64,000 nt of DNA from an uncultured Candidatus Melainabacteria bacterium (GCA_934757155.1 CAKVLI010000003.1:62001-126000); one strand, 5' to 3'; shown: positions 35,277 to 44,683, counted from the stretch's first letter. A program made the numbers and translations. The notes: generated by a model not told the origin, from the sequence alone.

Positions 35277-36875
35277 ATGGCATTTACTATTATTACAAAA
35301 AACAGAGAACTTACTTTTTCTGATAAAGAACTTGTAAATATTTGTTCCAAAGACGGGTATGATTTTAAACTGGATGTAGATTTTGATTGCATGCTGGCTG
35401 TTCAATATGATCCAAAAACAAACAAGTGTGCAGTTTTAAATCAGTTTAATAACCGGAAATTCCTGTTTAAAGGAAAACCTCTTCCTGCAAGATTGGATGT
35501 GGACAAAGTTTGTAAAATTATGATAGACGGGTCTGATGAGTTCATTACAATAAAAGTAATCGGTTCTTCTTCAAATACAGAACTTGCGGAAGAAAATTTA
35601 ACAGAGGATGATGTCAGAGAACTTTATGGTGATGGTGTAAATGCTGCTGCAAGACTCAAAATAGAGAAGCGTAAGGCTGAAATAGAGGACGCGAGAATTG
35701 CGATTACAAAACAGGTTTCAGCCGAGATTAATGAGTTGACTCGTAAACTTTCAATGAATTCAAAGGGCGGAATCGTCTTGCATATCGCATTATTCTTGGC
35801 TTCTTTGGTTTGTTCTTTCGGGTTATCAAATTATATAATGGGACTTCCTTTAGAGGATGCTGTAAATGTTATACAAATGCCTGTTAATTTAAAGGCTGTG
35901 TTTGTGTTTGCGGTGTTAATTTACGGCTTGGGTTTGGTTCTGAAACAAGGAATATTTTTATATTTACAAAATAAATCCGGAGACTTTTCTGTTTCTTCAA
36001 AAATTGCGGAAAGATTTATGCTGATTGTATCTCCAACATTTTTTGTAGCTGTATATTTAATTAATACTCTTTATTATTTAACTTCAAACTCAATTCCGTT
36101 TTTTGCGGTATTTATGTCTTTGTTCTTTGTTGGTGTAGCATCTGTTCTTGCAATTGCTTGCGGATATTTTAAGTACAATAGCGTAGAATCTCAAAAAGAA
36201 TTGGATTCTTACGAATACAGAGAAGATTTTGAAAAAGTTGTCAAAGAGTATCAACAATGGATAGAAAGATTTGTGAATAATTTGAGTAATACAAAACTCA
36301 AAAAAATCGGGGACACTCTGTTTGGTTTACAAATAAAGTCTGTCGGTGAAATATTCCTTGGAGTTTTAACTGCACCATTCCTTGCTTATGGTGTTTCTAA
36401 CACTCTTGCAATGTGTTTCCCGGAAGCTGCCGGCTGGGTAAGAATTTCCGGTTTGAGATTAAGTCCTGTATTTCTTGTGTTGGCGACATTCATGATTATT
36501 TTTGCTTTCTTGGCATTTGTTAACGGTTTCTTATCAAACAGAAAAATTCAGGCATCAAACGTTTTGAAACGTGACGGTTTTAGCAATTATATTCAACACG
36601 GTGTTGAAATATATGGTCTCGCGGGGATTAAAAATTTGAATACAGATATGCGACGCTCATTTTTTATTGCTATTTGTATTATCGTTATTGAATTTTCAAT
36701 GAACGTATCATACTTTATGCAAGAAATTGGCGGCGACTTAGGCGGAATGGCATTGAGTTTTCTCGCAGCTTTAGTGCCTACAGCGATATTGATTGCAGAA
36801 ACTTATATGCTCAGCAATACAAAGTTTGAAATTTTTGCTTGTAATGAACTGTTGGCGAAAGTTGATAGAGATTAA
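35277..36875 (+). CDS. Polytopic membrane protein with an FHA-like N-terminal domain
   Basis: The 532 residues begin with a beta-rich domain of about 100 residues whose pattern resembles an FHA fold (CMLAVQYDPKTNKCAVLN, FLFKGKPLPARL, CKIMIDGSDEFITIKV). The phosphothreonine-binding Arg/Ser/His set is not obvious. A charged helical linker (about 120-160) follows, then hydrophobic segments near 165-185, 205-225, 245-265, 272-300, 360-380, 395-420, 460-475 and 490-510. I know no family. The stop overlaps the next start by one base. Confidence 0.7.
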   Translation: MAFTIITKNRELTFSDKELVNICSKDGYDFKLDVDFDCMLAVQYDPKTNKCAVLNQFNNRKFLFKGKPLPARLDVDKVCKIMIDGSDEFITIKVIGSSSNTELAEENLTEDDVRELYGDGVNAAARLKIEKRKAEIEDARIAITKQVSAEINELTRKLSMNSKGGIVLHIALFLASLVCSFGLSNYIMGLPLEDAVNVIQMPVNLKAVFVFAVLIYGLGLVLKQGIFLYLQNKSGDFSVSSKIAERFMLIVSPTFFVAVYLINTLYYLTSNSIPFFAVFMSLFFVGVASVLAIACGYFKYNSVESQKELDSYEYREDFEKVVKEYQQWIERFVNNLSNTKLKKIGDTLFGLQIKSVGEIFLGVLTAPFLAYGVSNTLAMCFPEAAGWVRISGLRLSPVFLVLATFMIIFAFLAFVNGFLSNRKIQASNVLKRDGFSNYIQHGVEIYGLAGIKNLNTDMRRSFFIAICIIVIEFSMNVSYFMQEIGGDLGGMALSFLAALVPTAILIAETYMLSNTKFEIFACNELLAKVDRD

Positions 36876-37564
36876 TGAGTTATACTAATATTTTTAAAAT
36901 ACTTATATTGTTTACGCTTGTTTGCACAGTGTGTTTAAGCTTGATAAAACCTAAGATGCACATAAATCTTATGATTTACAATCCTGATTATAAGGTGGTT
37001 GAAGAACAGGTTGAACAAAGACCTGTGGTTTCAACTGTGGAGCAAACGACATTGCCTCAATTGATTCCGCAGACGACTGTAAAAACGGTTAAGACGGTAC
37101 AGCGCGAGGAAAAGGTTGCAAAAGCTCCGACAGTTGCGAAAGAAGAAACAAAAACGGTTGTACAGCCGAAAGTAGAAAGAGTTCAAACTTCACAGACGGC
37201 AAATAAGCTTACACAGGAAGAAATTGCTTGGAATGTTTGGCGCTCTAATTTGCAAAACCAAATTATGCAGGATGTCGTATTGCCAAATGTTCCGATTGGG
37301 ACAGTTTTTAAATTCACTTTTGAGGTTGACAAGTATGGTAAAATATCAAATGTACAAACTTGGTCTCTCGATAAAACTTATACACCAATGGCAATTGAAC
37401 ATATTGCACCCGTAATCAGAGGGTATCAGGGACGAGCGATTTTGAATTTCCCTTCAAATTCAAATAGAATAACAACGAAAGTTGAAGGTGGTTGGAGGAT
37501 TTCTGATAAATCAGTTTTCAGTACACCAAGGGATTATAATGATACGGAAAAGGTTATTAAATAA
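36875..37564 (+). CDS. TonB-like energy-transducing protein
   Basis: A 229-residue protein with the TonB layout: one N-terminal membrane helix (about 7-24), a linker rich in Val, Thr, Lys, Gln and Pro (about 40-110), and a C-terminal domain with the TonB_C pattern (VLPNVPIGTVFKFTFEVDKYGKI, then PMAIEHIAPVIR). No ExbB/ExbD genes are adjacent, although the preceding polytopic protein could play such a role. It could equally be a structural envelope linker. Classification is by layout and pattern, not by a strong motif. Confidence 0.7.
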   Translation: MSYTNIFKILILFTLVCTVCLSLIKPKMHINLMIYNPDYKVVEEQVEQRPVVSTVEQTTLPQLIPQTTVKTVKTVQREEKVAKAPTVAKEETKTVVQPKVERVQTSQTANKLTQEEIAWNVWRSNLQNQIMQDVVLPNVPIGTVFKFTFEVDKYGKISNVQTWSLDKTYTPMAIEHIAPVIRGYQGRAILNFPSNSNRITTKVEGGWRISDKSVFSTPRDYNDTEKVIK

Positions 37565-37566
37565 AG

Positions 37567-38442
37567 ATGTTTAAGTGTAAAGAATGCGGATGCGAATATA
37601 AAGATAAACCTGAATTTTGCGATTGCGGGAATGATGAATTTGAAGAAATTAATGAATTTTTGCAAGAAATTCCGGAAAAAGTTCAGCAAAAACGTTCTCC
37701 AAAAGTTTTATCAGCAAAATCGCCCTTGTTAAAACAGACTGTTGAACCGTATGCAATTGCAATATTTGTTTTCTGTGTTGTTCTTTCTTTTGTTATTTTA
37801 TTCTTTATAGGTAATCCTAAAGACCAACCTGTTCAAAAACAAGAACAAAATGTTATTAATACACAAATACCTTCAATTGATAAACTTTGGAATTCTTCCA
37901 CAAAGGGAGTTGAAAAATATAATCAACAGGAGAATGTTATTCCTGTGCAACCTCAAACTAAAAAAGTTGAGAAAAATTTACCTAAAACAATATTAAAAAA
38001 AGATTCAACAAAAAATACTCCGATAAAGAAGGCGGAGAATAAACTTCTAAAGAAAGAGGAGAAAAAGGTTTCAACACCAATTACAACGCAGCCTAAAGTT
38101 GCAACTCCGCAAAAACCGCCTATTCCAAAAACAACAGTCACAAATATTCAGGAGTTGAATAATTACAAAATCCAATTGCGAAATAAAATCGCATCGAGAA
38201 TTGATTTTACTCAAGTAATCGGTGATGGAAGTTGTACGATATCTTTTACTATTAGTTCGGAAGGAGCATTGACTAACAGAAAATTCTTAAAACAGTCAGA
38301 TAATGACACTTTGAATGATGTTGTATTCAGTGCAATGCTTGCTACTCCGTCTTTTAGCAGACCTCCTGCCGGTTATAAGGGCGAAACCTTAAAGCTAGGG
38401 GTCAAAATATACAGCGGACAGTTTGAAGTTTCTCTAAATTAG
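37567..38442 (+). CDS. Zinc-ribbon, membrane-anchored TonB-C-like protein
   Basis: A 291-residue protein. CKECGCEY and CDCGNDEF (4-25) form a rubredoxin-like zinc ribbon on the cytoplasmic side. One membrane helix follows (about 61-79), then a Lys/Pro/Thr-rich periplasmic linker (about 85-190), then a TonB-C/TolA-like domain (GDGSCTISFTISSEGAL, DTLNDVVFSAMLATPSFSRPP). The last gene of the run starts 2 bases after the previous stop. Two successive TonB-C-like proteins may be paralogues dividing one job. It ends in a 4-base overlap with the convergent VWA gene. Confidence 0.72.
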   Translation: MFKCKECGCEYKDKPEFCDCGNDEFEEINEFLQEIPEKVQQKRSPKVLSAKSPLLKQTVEPYAIAIFVFCVVLSFVILFFIGNPKDQPVQKQEQNVINTQIPSIDKLWNSSTKGVEKYNQQENVIPVQPQTKKVEKNLPKTILKKDSTKNTPIKKAENKLLKKEEKKVSTPITTQPKVATPQKPPIPKTTVTNIQELNNYKIQLRNKIASRIDFTQVIGDGSCTISFTISSEGALTNRKFLKQSDNDTLNDVVFSAMLATPSFSRPPAGYKGETLKLGVKIYSGQFEVSLN

Positions 38443-39338
38443 TCGTTATAAAATTCGTAGTTTTGATTTTTTGAAACAGGATTTTGTACGACTGGAGCAG
38501 TCATAGATTGTGTTATCACAGATGTAAATTGTGAAAGATTGTTGACTGTGTAAACTCGTCCGTTAGTGGTGTTCGCAACGCATGCCAATCCTCTCGCACT
38601 GCCGTTTATTAACACGACGTCGATATGTATATCAGAGCGTTTTGCCATAAGGTCTTTTGCAAATGCGCAAGGATCTCCTCCGCAATTTTCGCCTCCGTCA
38701 GTGATTAGAACTATTTTTTTAGGAGAAGTTCTGTCTAAGTACGCAAAATCTTCATTCACAGCTCGGTCTAAACCGTATACGAGAGGTGTAGAGCCTCCGA
38801 TATCAATGGAATTCATTCCGTTAAGTATAGCCTGCGCGTTTGCTGGCATGATTGAAGTTACTTGTTTTGTTGCGCTGCAATAACCGGTTGTGCAGCCCAA
38901 AAAGCTCTTTTCTGCGATTGCTAAATATTTGCCGTTCTTTTTAACCAATTTTTTCACGGCTTTAACAGTGCTTGTGTTAGGAAGGTTTGTTCCGTTGTTA
39001 TTGTAGCCAAAAACTCTAAAACCAATATTTGTAGTTGTCGGAATTTGCGAAATTATTGTTGCCATTGCTTTTTTTGTTTCTAAAATACAATTTGACATGC
39101 TTCCGGAATAATCCATTACAATTTCAATTATGCCAACTTGCGCAGAATTAACTTTATTTGAATTTATGTAATCTTGCGAGCGGTAGGTGTTGTAATAGTT
39201 TTGGTTTTTGGAAGGTGAAATTACTTTTCCGTTATGTTTAACGACCCCTGAGGTGTTAACCTTATATTTTGCCGCATATGCGCAGCAAGTTGTTAAGCAA
39301 CCTGTCAAAATAAGAAAAGCTAATATTTTCTTTTTCAT
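38439..39338 (-). CDS. Secreted von Willebrand factor A-domain protein
   Basis: A 299-residue protein with a signal peptide ending near CCAYAA, then a short Asn/Tyr-rich region and a VWA domain. VMDYSGSMSN has an intact MIDAS D76-x-S78-x-S80, and VLITDGGENCGG gives the DGGE motif. STPLVYGLDRAV gives the conserved Thr. Two pairs of cysteines in GENCGGDPCAF and CTTGYCSA could form disulphides. It faces the envelope operon tail to tail. It may be the soluble partner of the membrane VWA protein. Confidence 0.85.
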   Translation of the reverse strand: MKKKILAFLILTGCLTTCCAYAAKYKVNTSGVVKHNGKVISPSKNQNYYNTYRSQDYINSNKVNSAQVGIIEIVMDYSGSMSNCILETKKAMATIISQIPTTTNIGFRVFGYNNNGTNLPNTSTVKAVKKLVKKNGKYLAIAEKSFLGCTTGYCSATKQVTSIMPANAQAILNGMNSIDIGGSTPLVYGLDRAVNEDFAYLDRTSPKKIVLITDGGENCGGDPCAFAKDLMAKRSDIHIDVVLINGSARGLACVANTTNGRVYTVNNLSQFTSVITQSMTAPVVQNPVSKNQNYEFYND

Positions 39339-39347
39339 AAAAAACCT

Positions 39348-40598
39348 CTATCTATTTAGATGTTCAGAAATTCTTTCCAGTACAAATTCTGTTGCGCCTC
39401 GTTGAGTGTCAAAAACTGATTTGCAAGCAGTCACCATATTATTGTAACGAGTTGTGTCTGAGAGAAGTTCATTCATCGTTGTGAATAATTCATCTTTAGA
39501 TTTAACAACAACACTTGCGTTTTCTTTTGTGAGTATAGAATAAATATCTTTAAAATTGTGAATATGAGGTCCAGAAATTGTCGGCTTGTCATAAATAGCA
39601 GCTTCTAACGGGTTGTGACCTCCGACTTTTACAAAACTTCCGCCAACAAAGGCTATGTCGCAAATTGAGTACATTTTTCCGAGTTCGCCCAATGTATCTA
39701 AAATTATGATGTCATTGTCCGTAAATTTTGCCCCCTTGGATTTTAGTCCGTAATTCATTCCCATTTCTCTGATGAGAGTTTCAATTTCCGGAACTCTTTC
39801 CAAATGACGAGGTGCGATTAAGAGCTTCAAATCGGGATTATTTAAGTTCTTATATGTTTCAAGAATGATTCTGTTTTCTCCACCGTGTGTGCTTCCTGCA
39901 AGCCAAACTTTGAAACCATTTTGTCCCAAATCAATCTCTTGTGGTTTAGCTTGGATATCAAACTTGAGGTTTCCCATAAATTTTGTATCATCTTTTCTCA
40001 TACCGATGGAAACATATTTTCTTCCGTCGTCTTCGCTTTGGACATAAACTGCGGAAAAGTTTTCAAAAACTTTTTTGAAAAACGGTGTTACAAGTTTGTA
40101 AGAATTGTATGTCGAATCAGAAATTCTGCCGTTGATTATACAGAGCGGAATATTTCGACTTTTGCAACCGTATGCGAAATAAGGCCAAATCTCTGTTTCC
40201 GCGATGATTACAACAGACGGATTAATTTTGTCTAAAAATTTGTTTACCGCAAGCGGGATGTCAAACGGAAAATAAGTAATATAGTCAGCGAAATCTCCGA
40301 GTTTTTTGTGAGCAATATCTTGACCTGTTTTTGTGCCTGTAGTTACGACAATTTTACAGTCCGCGAATCGTTCTCGGGCTTGTTTTACCAAATTCTCGAT
40401 TGCAGTAACTTCACCTACAGAGCAGGCATGGAACATAATTGTTTTTTTGTCTGTTTTAAGTGCTTCAACCCCGCCGAATTTTTCCTTCCAACCGAAAGAT
40501 TTTTTGTGATAAACCCTTTCTAAGTAGAAAAATGGGAGTGCTGCAAAAAACGCCGTTGTATCAATAATTTCAAATAACTTAATTCCAAAATTGCTCAT
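39348..40598 (-). CDS. waaA: 3-deoxy-D-manno-octulosonic-acid transferase
   Basis: Adds Kdo to lipid A precursor at the inner leaflet. The 416 residues match the WaaA/KdtA family: YHKKSFGWKEKFGG near 30, HACSVGEVTA, TTGTKTGQ, PFDIPLAVNKFLD, ETEIWP, and the donor-binding GGSFVKVGGHNPLEAA. The protein lacks the usual long N-terminal membrane helix but has a hydrophobic stretch at 15-25. It supports a diderm cell that makes Kdo-containing LPS. Confidence 0.94.
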   Translation of the reverse strand: MSNFGIKLFEIIDTTAFFAALPFFYLERVYHKKSFGWKEKFGGVEALKTDKKTIMFHACSVGEVTAIENLVKQARERFADCKIVVTTGTKTGQDIAHKKLGDFADYITYFPFDIPLAVNKFLDKINPSVVIIAETEIWPYFAYGCKSRNIPLCIINGRISDSTYNSYKLVTPFFKKVFENFSAVYVQSEDDGRKYVSIGMRKDDTKFMGNLKFDIQAKPQEIDLGQNGFKVWLAGSTHGGENRIILETYKNLNNPDLKLLIAPRHLERVPEIETLIREMGMNYGLKSKGAKFTDNDIIILDTLGELGKMYSICDIAFVGGSFVKVGGHNPLEAAIYDKPTISGPHIHNFKDIYSILTKENASVVVKSKDELFTTMNELLSDTTRYNNMVTACKSVFDTQRGATEFVLERISEHLNR

Positions 40599-40667
40599 AT
40601 AAATAATCCTCTAAGCAATTTTAGCATAAAAATTGCAGGAGTTGGCTGTTATTAAAAGAATATTTTA

Positions 40668-40787
40668 ATGGTTACACTTTTATTAAAAGATCCCAAAACC
40701 GTAGTTAATGACTATTTTGCAAGTAAAGATGTTGTGAAAGATTTGAAAAAATTGGATGACAAAGTTCAACCTAGAATATATGTTTAA
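40668..40787 (+). CDS. Possible 39-residue small protein or gene fragment
   Basis: ATG 40668 to TAA 40785-40787 encodes a 39-residue Lys/Asp/Val-rich peptide (MVTLLLKDPKTVV, DYFASKDVVKDLKKLDD). Codon use looks coding-like but no ribosome-binding site is seen. It ends where the convergent 820-residue gene ends. It may be a remnant of a toxin-antitoxin-like or larger gene. Confidence 0.3.
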   Translation: MVTLLLKDPKTVVNDYFASKDVVKDLKKLDDKVQPRIYV

Positions 40788-43250
40788 TTATTCTTCTGTC
40801 GCTTCTTGTCTTTGGTAAGAGTCAATATTTTCAATGAAATTAATGACGTCTCCAACAGAGTTTATGCTGACATCTTTATACAATTTTTCGATTATTAAAT
40901 TAGCATTACAAGAAATCATATAGCATTTTTCACCGTCAATCGGCTTGCCATCTATGCTTTTTGCCAATTTGAATATCTTATCAATAGATGAAGCGGGGAA
41001 ACCGCCTTTTTTCAATTTTTCTTTCATCTTTTCGACTTCGGATGTATCATACCAATTTGTGTTATGTTCGTATTTTCGTAACATTGCATCATAACCGGCT
41101 AACGGCAATTCATATTTATGACCGTTCAGGGTGAAATGTACATAGCCGGGATCTGAATACAACATTTGATGTGAACCTGAGTAAGAACCTCTTATGCTAA
41201 CGTCAGTTGCTCCCAATCCTTTTAAAATTGTTTTTAGCCAATTGTTGCTATAAGTCTCATTCCAGCCTTCACCTGAGTCTGCTTGAATGTTTTGACTTTC
41301 ATGGATAAGTTTTTCCAGAACTTTTTCGCGTAATTCTTTTTGTTCTTCTTCTGTTTTTGGAGCAATTACTCCTGTTTCTTCAAGTTCTTTGTAATTTGAT
41401 TCTGTCACACTAGTGTCTGTTTCAGGAACTTTATCCAAATTACGTATAGTTGTTAAATCAGAAGTGTCTGTTTTAACGAAGGAGTCTAAAACAACATCTT
41501 CTACTACATCATGGAATTCTTCATCGTCATTGATGTGTGAATTATAATCATCAATATTTGCCTGATCATAAGTGTTTTCGTCAATAAATCCGTTTGCTTT
41601 TAAGTAATCAAACAGTTCATATGCCGTTATATCTTTGAGTCTGCCTGTTGATGGGTTCGTATAATGTTTTCCGTCAAAGTACATATTAGATTCTTCAATT
41701 TTATAGATAAGTTCAGCCAGTTTTCTCTGTTTTTCTTCTATAGAATCAGATTTTTCTATGCCTGCAGCTTTAAATATAATGCCGATTGTGTAGCAATCTG
41801 TAGAATTTGGCTCTCCTTCATTTATATAATCTTGGAGTTTGAAGGCTATGGTATCAGCATCAACGTCGTACATTGTTTCACCAAAGCCGATGATTTTTTT
41901 CATATCGTCTTCCCAGCCCTGTGGCGGATAGCCTACTTGCTCGTTATAGAATTTGGTACGAACTCTGGAAAGGTCAACATCAATTCCCATATTGATAATA
42001 TGTTTGAATACATCGCTGCGAGAAGGAGTTTTTCCTAATTCTTTTGCGATATCGGAGGAGAATGTACTAAGTGCTTTTTTTACGCTTTCGATTATGTTTT
42101 TATATTCGTCAGTTTTGGACCATTCTTCCATATCACCGGCGCTTTGGTGAGTCTTATAGTTTTTAATTGCATCACCGTCAAGGTAGCCGTTTGCCATAAG
42201 AGCCTTGCCGATTACTTGATAATACTGGTTGTAATCTACATCGTTTACAATCGTACCGTTTGAAGAGCCTAACAAATCTAATATTGAGGTAATATCACTA
42301 ATTGAAGGATTACTAATATTGAAAGTCTTCATATATTGACCGCAATATGTATTAATATATTCGTTAAGAGATTTATCACCGGTGTTATAAGTATCACGAA
42401 TATCTTCGAGATTTGTTATCTGTTTTCCGTCATCTGTTGTACAATTTGGTTTTATTGAATAAGTACCATCTCCGTTTTCAACGAAATATTTTGCTAACAA
42501 GGTTTGTGTAATACCTGCATCTGCAAGTGTTGTTTTGGAGAACTTAGAGTTTGAATCAGTTTTGTAATTCTCGCTCAAATGTTTTTCTAATTCTTGTACG
42601 GTCATACCATTGTTAATTTTATAGATGGTCGAAGCTAACGCACTGCTTCCGTAACTCTTGCCACTCTCAGAGGATACTTTGGTAAAGTATTTCGGGATGT
42701 CATTTTCAGCAATGCCATATTTACTAATCAACATCTTCATAGCATCTTCTGATATAGTGCTTTCAGTTTTGTTGTCAGTTTGAGATTCGCTTGCATCAAC
42801 AGAGCAGGTTAAAGTATATGTGGTATAGCGCGCTCCTGAATTCAATGCCACACCGTCACTTACACGCCAACTTCTGGCTTGAAATGTTACGGTAACAGTC
42901 CCGTTTTCTTTTGTTACGTTTATGTCTTTTATGTCTTTGTCCAAACCTTTATAAATATCATCAACGCTAGGATTTGTTCTGCTTTGCAAGCCTTTTACAA
43001 ATTCGTCTACTTCCAGATTACCTTGCAAAAACAGATTACATAACTGTTCGAAGGTCAAATCTTTTACAGTACCATATTCTTGATTAGGGTCAAGGTCACT
43101 ACCTATCATATTCCAAGTTTCATTATTGTGTTCAACGGTTTTCTGGTCTTCCGTTTTGGTTTCTTCTGCTTGTTTTTTTATACCGACAGTTTCGCCCGTG
43201 CGAAGATTGTATAAATATTTGCCGTAATTACCGTAATCCATAAATTGCAC
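40788..43250 (-). CDS. Large acidic protein of unknown function
   Basis: An 820-residue protein with no signal peptide or membrane segment and no motif I recognise. It is rich in Asp, Glu, Asn, Lys, Tyr and Thr. It starts MQFMDYGNYGKYLYNLRTGETVG. The N-terminal 130 residues include a beta segment (NGTVTVTFQARSW). Several stretches have an EF-hand-like look (for example DVDADTIAF, NIDDYNSHINDDEE) but no full loop was confirmed. Residues about 660-820 look like a separate globular domain (GATDVSIRGSYSGSHQM, HFTLNGHKYELPLAGYD). It follows the 97-residue gene with no gap. Possible surface or secreted effector, but that is speculation. Confidence 0.7.
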   Translation of the reverse strand: MQFMDYGNYGKYLYNLRTGETVGIKKQAEETKTEDQKTVEHNNETWNMIGSDLDPNQEYGTVKDLTFEQLCNLFLQGNLEVDEFVKGLQSRTNPSVDDIYKGLDKDIKDINVTKENGTVTVTFQARSWRVSDGVALNSGARYTTYTLTCSVDASESQTDNKTESTISEDAMKMLISKYGIAENDIPKYFTKVSSESGKSYGSSALASTIYKINNGMTVQELEKHLSENYKTDSNSKFSKTTLADAGITQTLLAKYFVENGDGTYSIKPNCTTDDGKQITNLEDIRDTYNTGDKSLNEYINTYCGQYMKTFNISNPSISDITSILDLLGSSNGTIVNDVDYNQYYQVIGKALMANGYLDGDAIKNYKTHQSAGDMEEWSKTDEYKNIIESVKKALSTFSSDIAKELGKTPSRSDVFKHIINMGIDVDLSRVRTKFYNEQVGYPPQGWEDDMKKIIGFGETMYDVDADTIAFKLQDYINEGEPNSTDCYTIGIIFKAAGIEKSDSIEEKQRKLAELIYKIEESNMYFDGKHYTNPSTGRLKDITAYELFDYLKANGFIDENTYDQANIDDYNSHINDDEEFHDVVEDVVLDSFVKTDTSDLTTIRNLDKVPETDTSVTESNYKELEETGVIAPKTEEEQKELREKVLEKLIHESQNIQADSGEGWNETYSNNWLKTILKGLGATDVSIRGSYSGSHQMLYSDPGYVHFTLNGHKYELPLAGYDAMLRKYEHNTNWYDTSEVEKMKEKLKKGGFPASSIDKIFKLAKSIDGKPIDGEKCYMISCNANLIIEKLYKDVSINSVGDVINFIENIDSYQRQEATEE

Positions 43251-43544
43251 CTATTTTTTTATTATGTTGTAACAAATAAAGTCGTCTTTATATTCAAAAC
43301 AGATTCTGAATAAGTCTTTGCGTGAGATTATCAAACACTTTGCATCCCCGATTTTTATGCGGTTTACATCCTCATGGAAATACATAAATGACTGCGTAAT
43401 CTTCTTCGCCTCTGCAATTGAGGTTATTTTATCAAGCTGTTTTAACTTGTTTTTAATCTCAAGAATCCTGTCTTCTGTTGTTAAATAAGGCTGTGCGCCA
43501 AGTGTGTAATTCTTTATTAGTAATGAATTCGTATTTTCTTGCAT
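43251..43544 (-). CDS. Small protein upstream of the 820-residue gene
   Basis: A 97-residue basic protein (MQENTNSLLIKNYTLG...) with a helical middle (RILEIKNKLKQLDKITSIAEAKKI) and a beta-rich end with three Cys (CLIISRKDLFRICFEYKDDFICYN). I recognise no family. The stop directly precedes the next start, so the pair is a dicistronic unit; a chaperone or adaptor for the large protein is possible. The start is close to the divergent promoter region 43545-43718. Confidence 0.65.
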   Translation of the reverse strand: MQENTNSLLIKNYTLGAQPYLTTEDRILEIKNKLKQLDKITSIAEAKKITQSFMYFHEDVNRIKIGDAKCLIISRKDLFRICFEYKDDFICYNIIKK

Positions 43545-43718
43545 TTTTTTCTCACATCAAAAACTATATAATGTATAACGGCATTTTTTTATAAAACTTT
43601 AATTAATCTAAAATATATTTACAGAACTTAATATTTATAGCTAATTGGGGTTGTTGAAGCAATTTTTGGATAAAAAAATACTTTATATAATTATAGATAG
43701 ATAATAGGATATTGGGAT

Positions 43719-44645
43719 ATGATTGTAAGTCTGTTTAAGTCAACAAACAAATTTGTAAATAAATATGGCACCAAGTTTTGCAATAGTGTTAATAAACCGG
43801 AGAAAGCCGGCGAGTTATTAAATACAATTGGTGACACTGTTGAATTTTCCGGTAAGCCGGCTGCTAAGGTCTGCAAAAGTGCAAAAGAAATTATTACCGA
43901 TAGTATTGGCGGAAATATAAAGCTAACAAAGGATTTTCAGGATTTAGGGAACTTTTATTCCTTCAAAACGTTTTTCAAAAAACCTACTCAGCACTATATT
44001 TACATCGATAAAGATAAGTCGACAAAATGGACTACGTATACGGGCGGGCATGTGTCTTGCCATTATGATTTAATGGGTGAGCTGGAGAAGTTTTTTGTTT
44101 TTGATTCGGCTGCAAAATCAATTCGAGAATTTAATAAACTCGGAGGGCTTGTCAAACAGTACACTCCGGAAGAAACTCTTGCTATGTTGAAATACAAGAG
44201 TTCTTCAACCGAGATACACAAATTGCTAAGAGGAAAACAGCAAGTTAAAAATCAGGAAGAAGTTGAAAAAGTAATCAATAATCTGACACAAATTTTTGAA
44301 AACGGTAAAGCTTCTGTTGCATCTGAAGATATTATTGCATATAGAGCCTTGGATAAACACTCTTTAGACGCAATTTTGAACATGGAACATGATGGGATGA
44401 TTTTTAAAGATCCGTCTTTTGTTTCTGTTGCAACCAAAAAGAGCAGTGTTTATCCGTTTTTAAATTTGAAGAACATGAACCATATTATGCAAGTTAAAAT
44501 TCCAAAAGGCAGCAAATTTATAAATCTTGATGAAGTTGGACACATCGTTGTTCCGCAAAAAGCTGAAAACGAACTCCTCTTGAAAGGGGATTTGTTAATT
44601 AAAAACAGAGATGGAAGGATAATTGCAGAATATATTGGAAGGTAA
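43719..44645 (+). CDS. Probable ADP-ribosyltransferase (R-S-E class) effector or toxin
   Basis: The 308-residue protein has no signal peptide. The C-terminal 110 residues show the arginine-type ADP-ribosyltransferase layout: AYRAL with R209, FVSVAT with S236 in the place of the STS motif, a beta segment (IMQVKIPKGSKFINL), and AENELLL with E283-x-E285 in the place of the catalytic ExE loop. Residues 41-46 (VEFSGK) match a motif seen near the N-terminus of several other proteins in the window. The middle is helical and may be a regulatory or delivery domain. It is divergent from the 97/820-residue pair. The fold is inferred from motif order; ADP-ribosylating effectors of the exoenzyme type have this spacing. 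Confidence 0.65.
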   Translation: MIVSLFKSTNKFVNKYGTKFCNSVNKPEKAGELLNTIGDTVEFSGKPAAKVCKSAKEIITDSIGGNIKLTKDFQDLGNFYSFKTFFKKPTQHYIYIDKDKSTKWTTYTGGHVSCHYDLMGELEKFFVFDSAAKSIREFNKLGGLVKQYTPEETLAMLKYKSSSTEIHKLLRGKQQVKNQEEVEKVINNLTQIFENGKASVASEDIIAYRALDKHSLDAILNMEHDGMIFKDPSFVSVATKKSSVYPFLNLKNMNHIMQVKIPKGSKFINLDEVGHIVVPQKAENELLLKGDLLIKNRDGRIIAEYIGR

Positions 44646-44683
44646 GTTTTTGGGTTATTTCTTTAAAGAGCTTGAAATAGTAA

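Noticed and set aside
33550..38442. Conjugative type IV secretion system
   Set aside because: Only a VirB10-like domain is present; VirB4, VirB11, VirD4 and pilin genes are absent.
33287..39338. Tellurite-resistance (Ter) type VWA system
   Set aside because: VWA proteins occur, but there is no TerD, TerC, kinase or PP2C gene.
40668..40787. Toxin-antitoxin antitoxin gene
   Set aside because: The peptide is too short and has no partner or ribosome-binding site; kept only as a low-confidence ORF.
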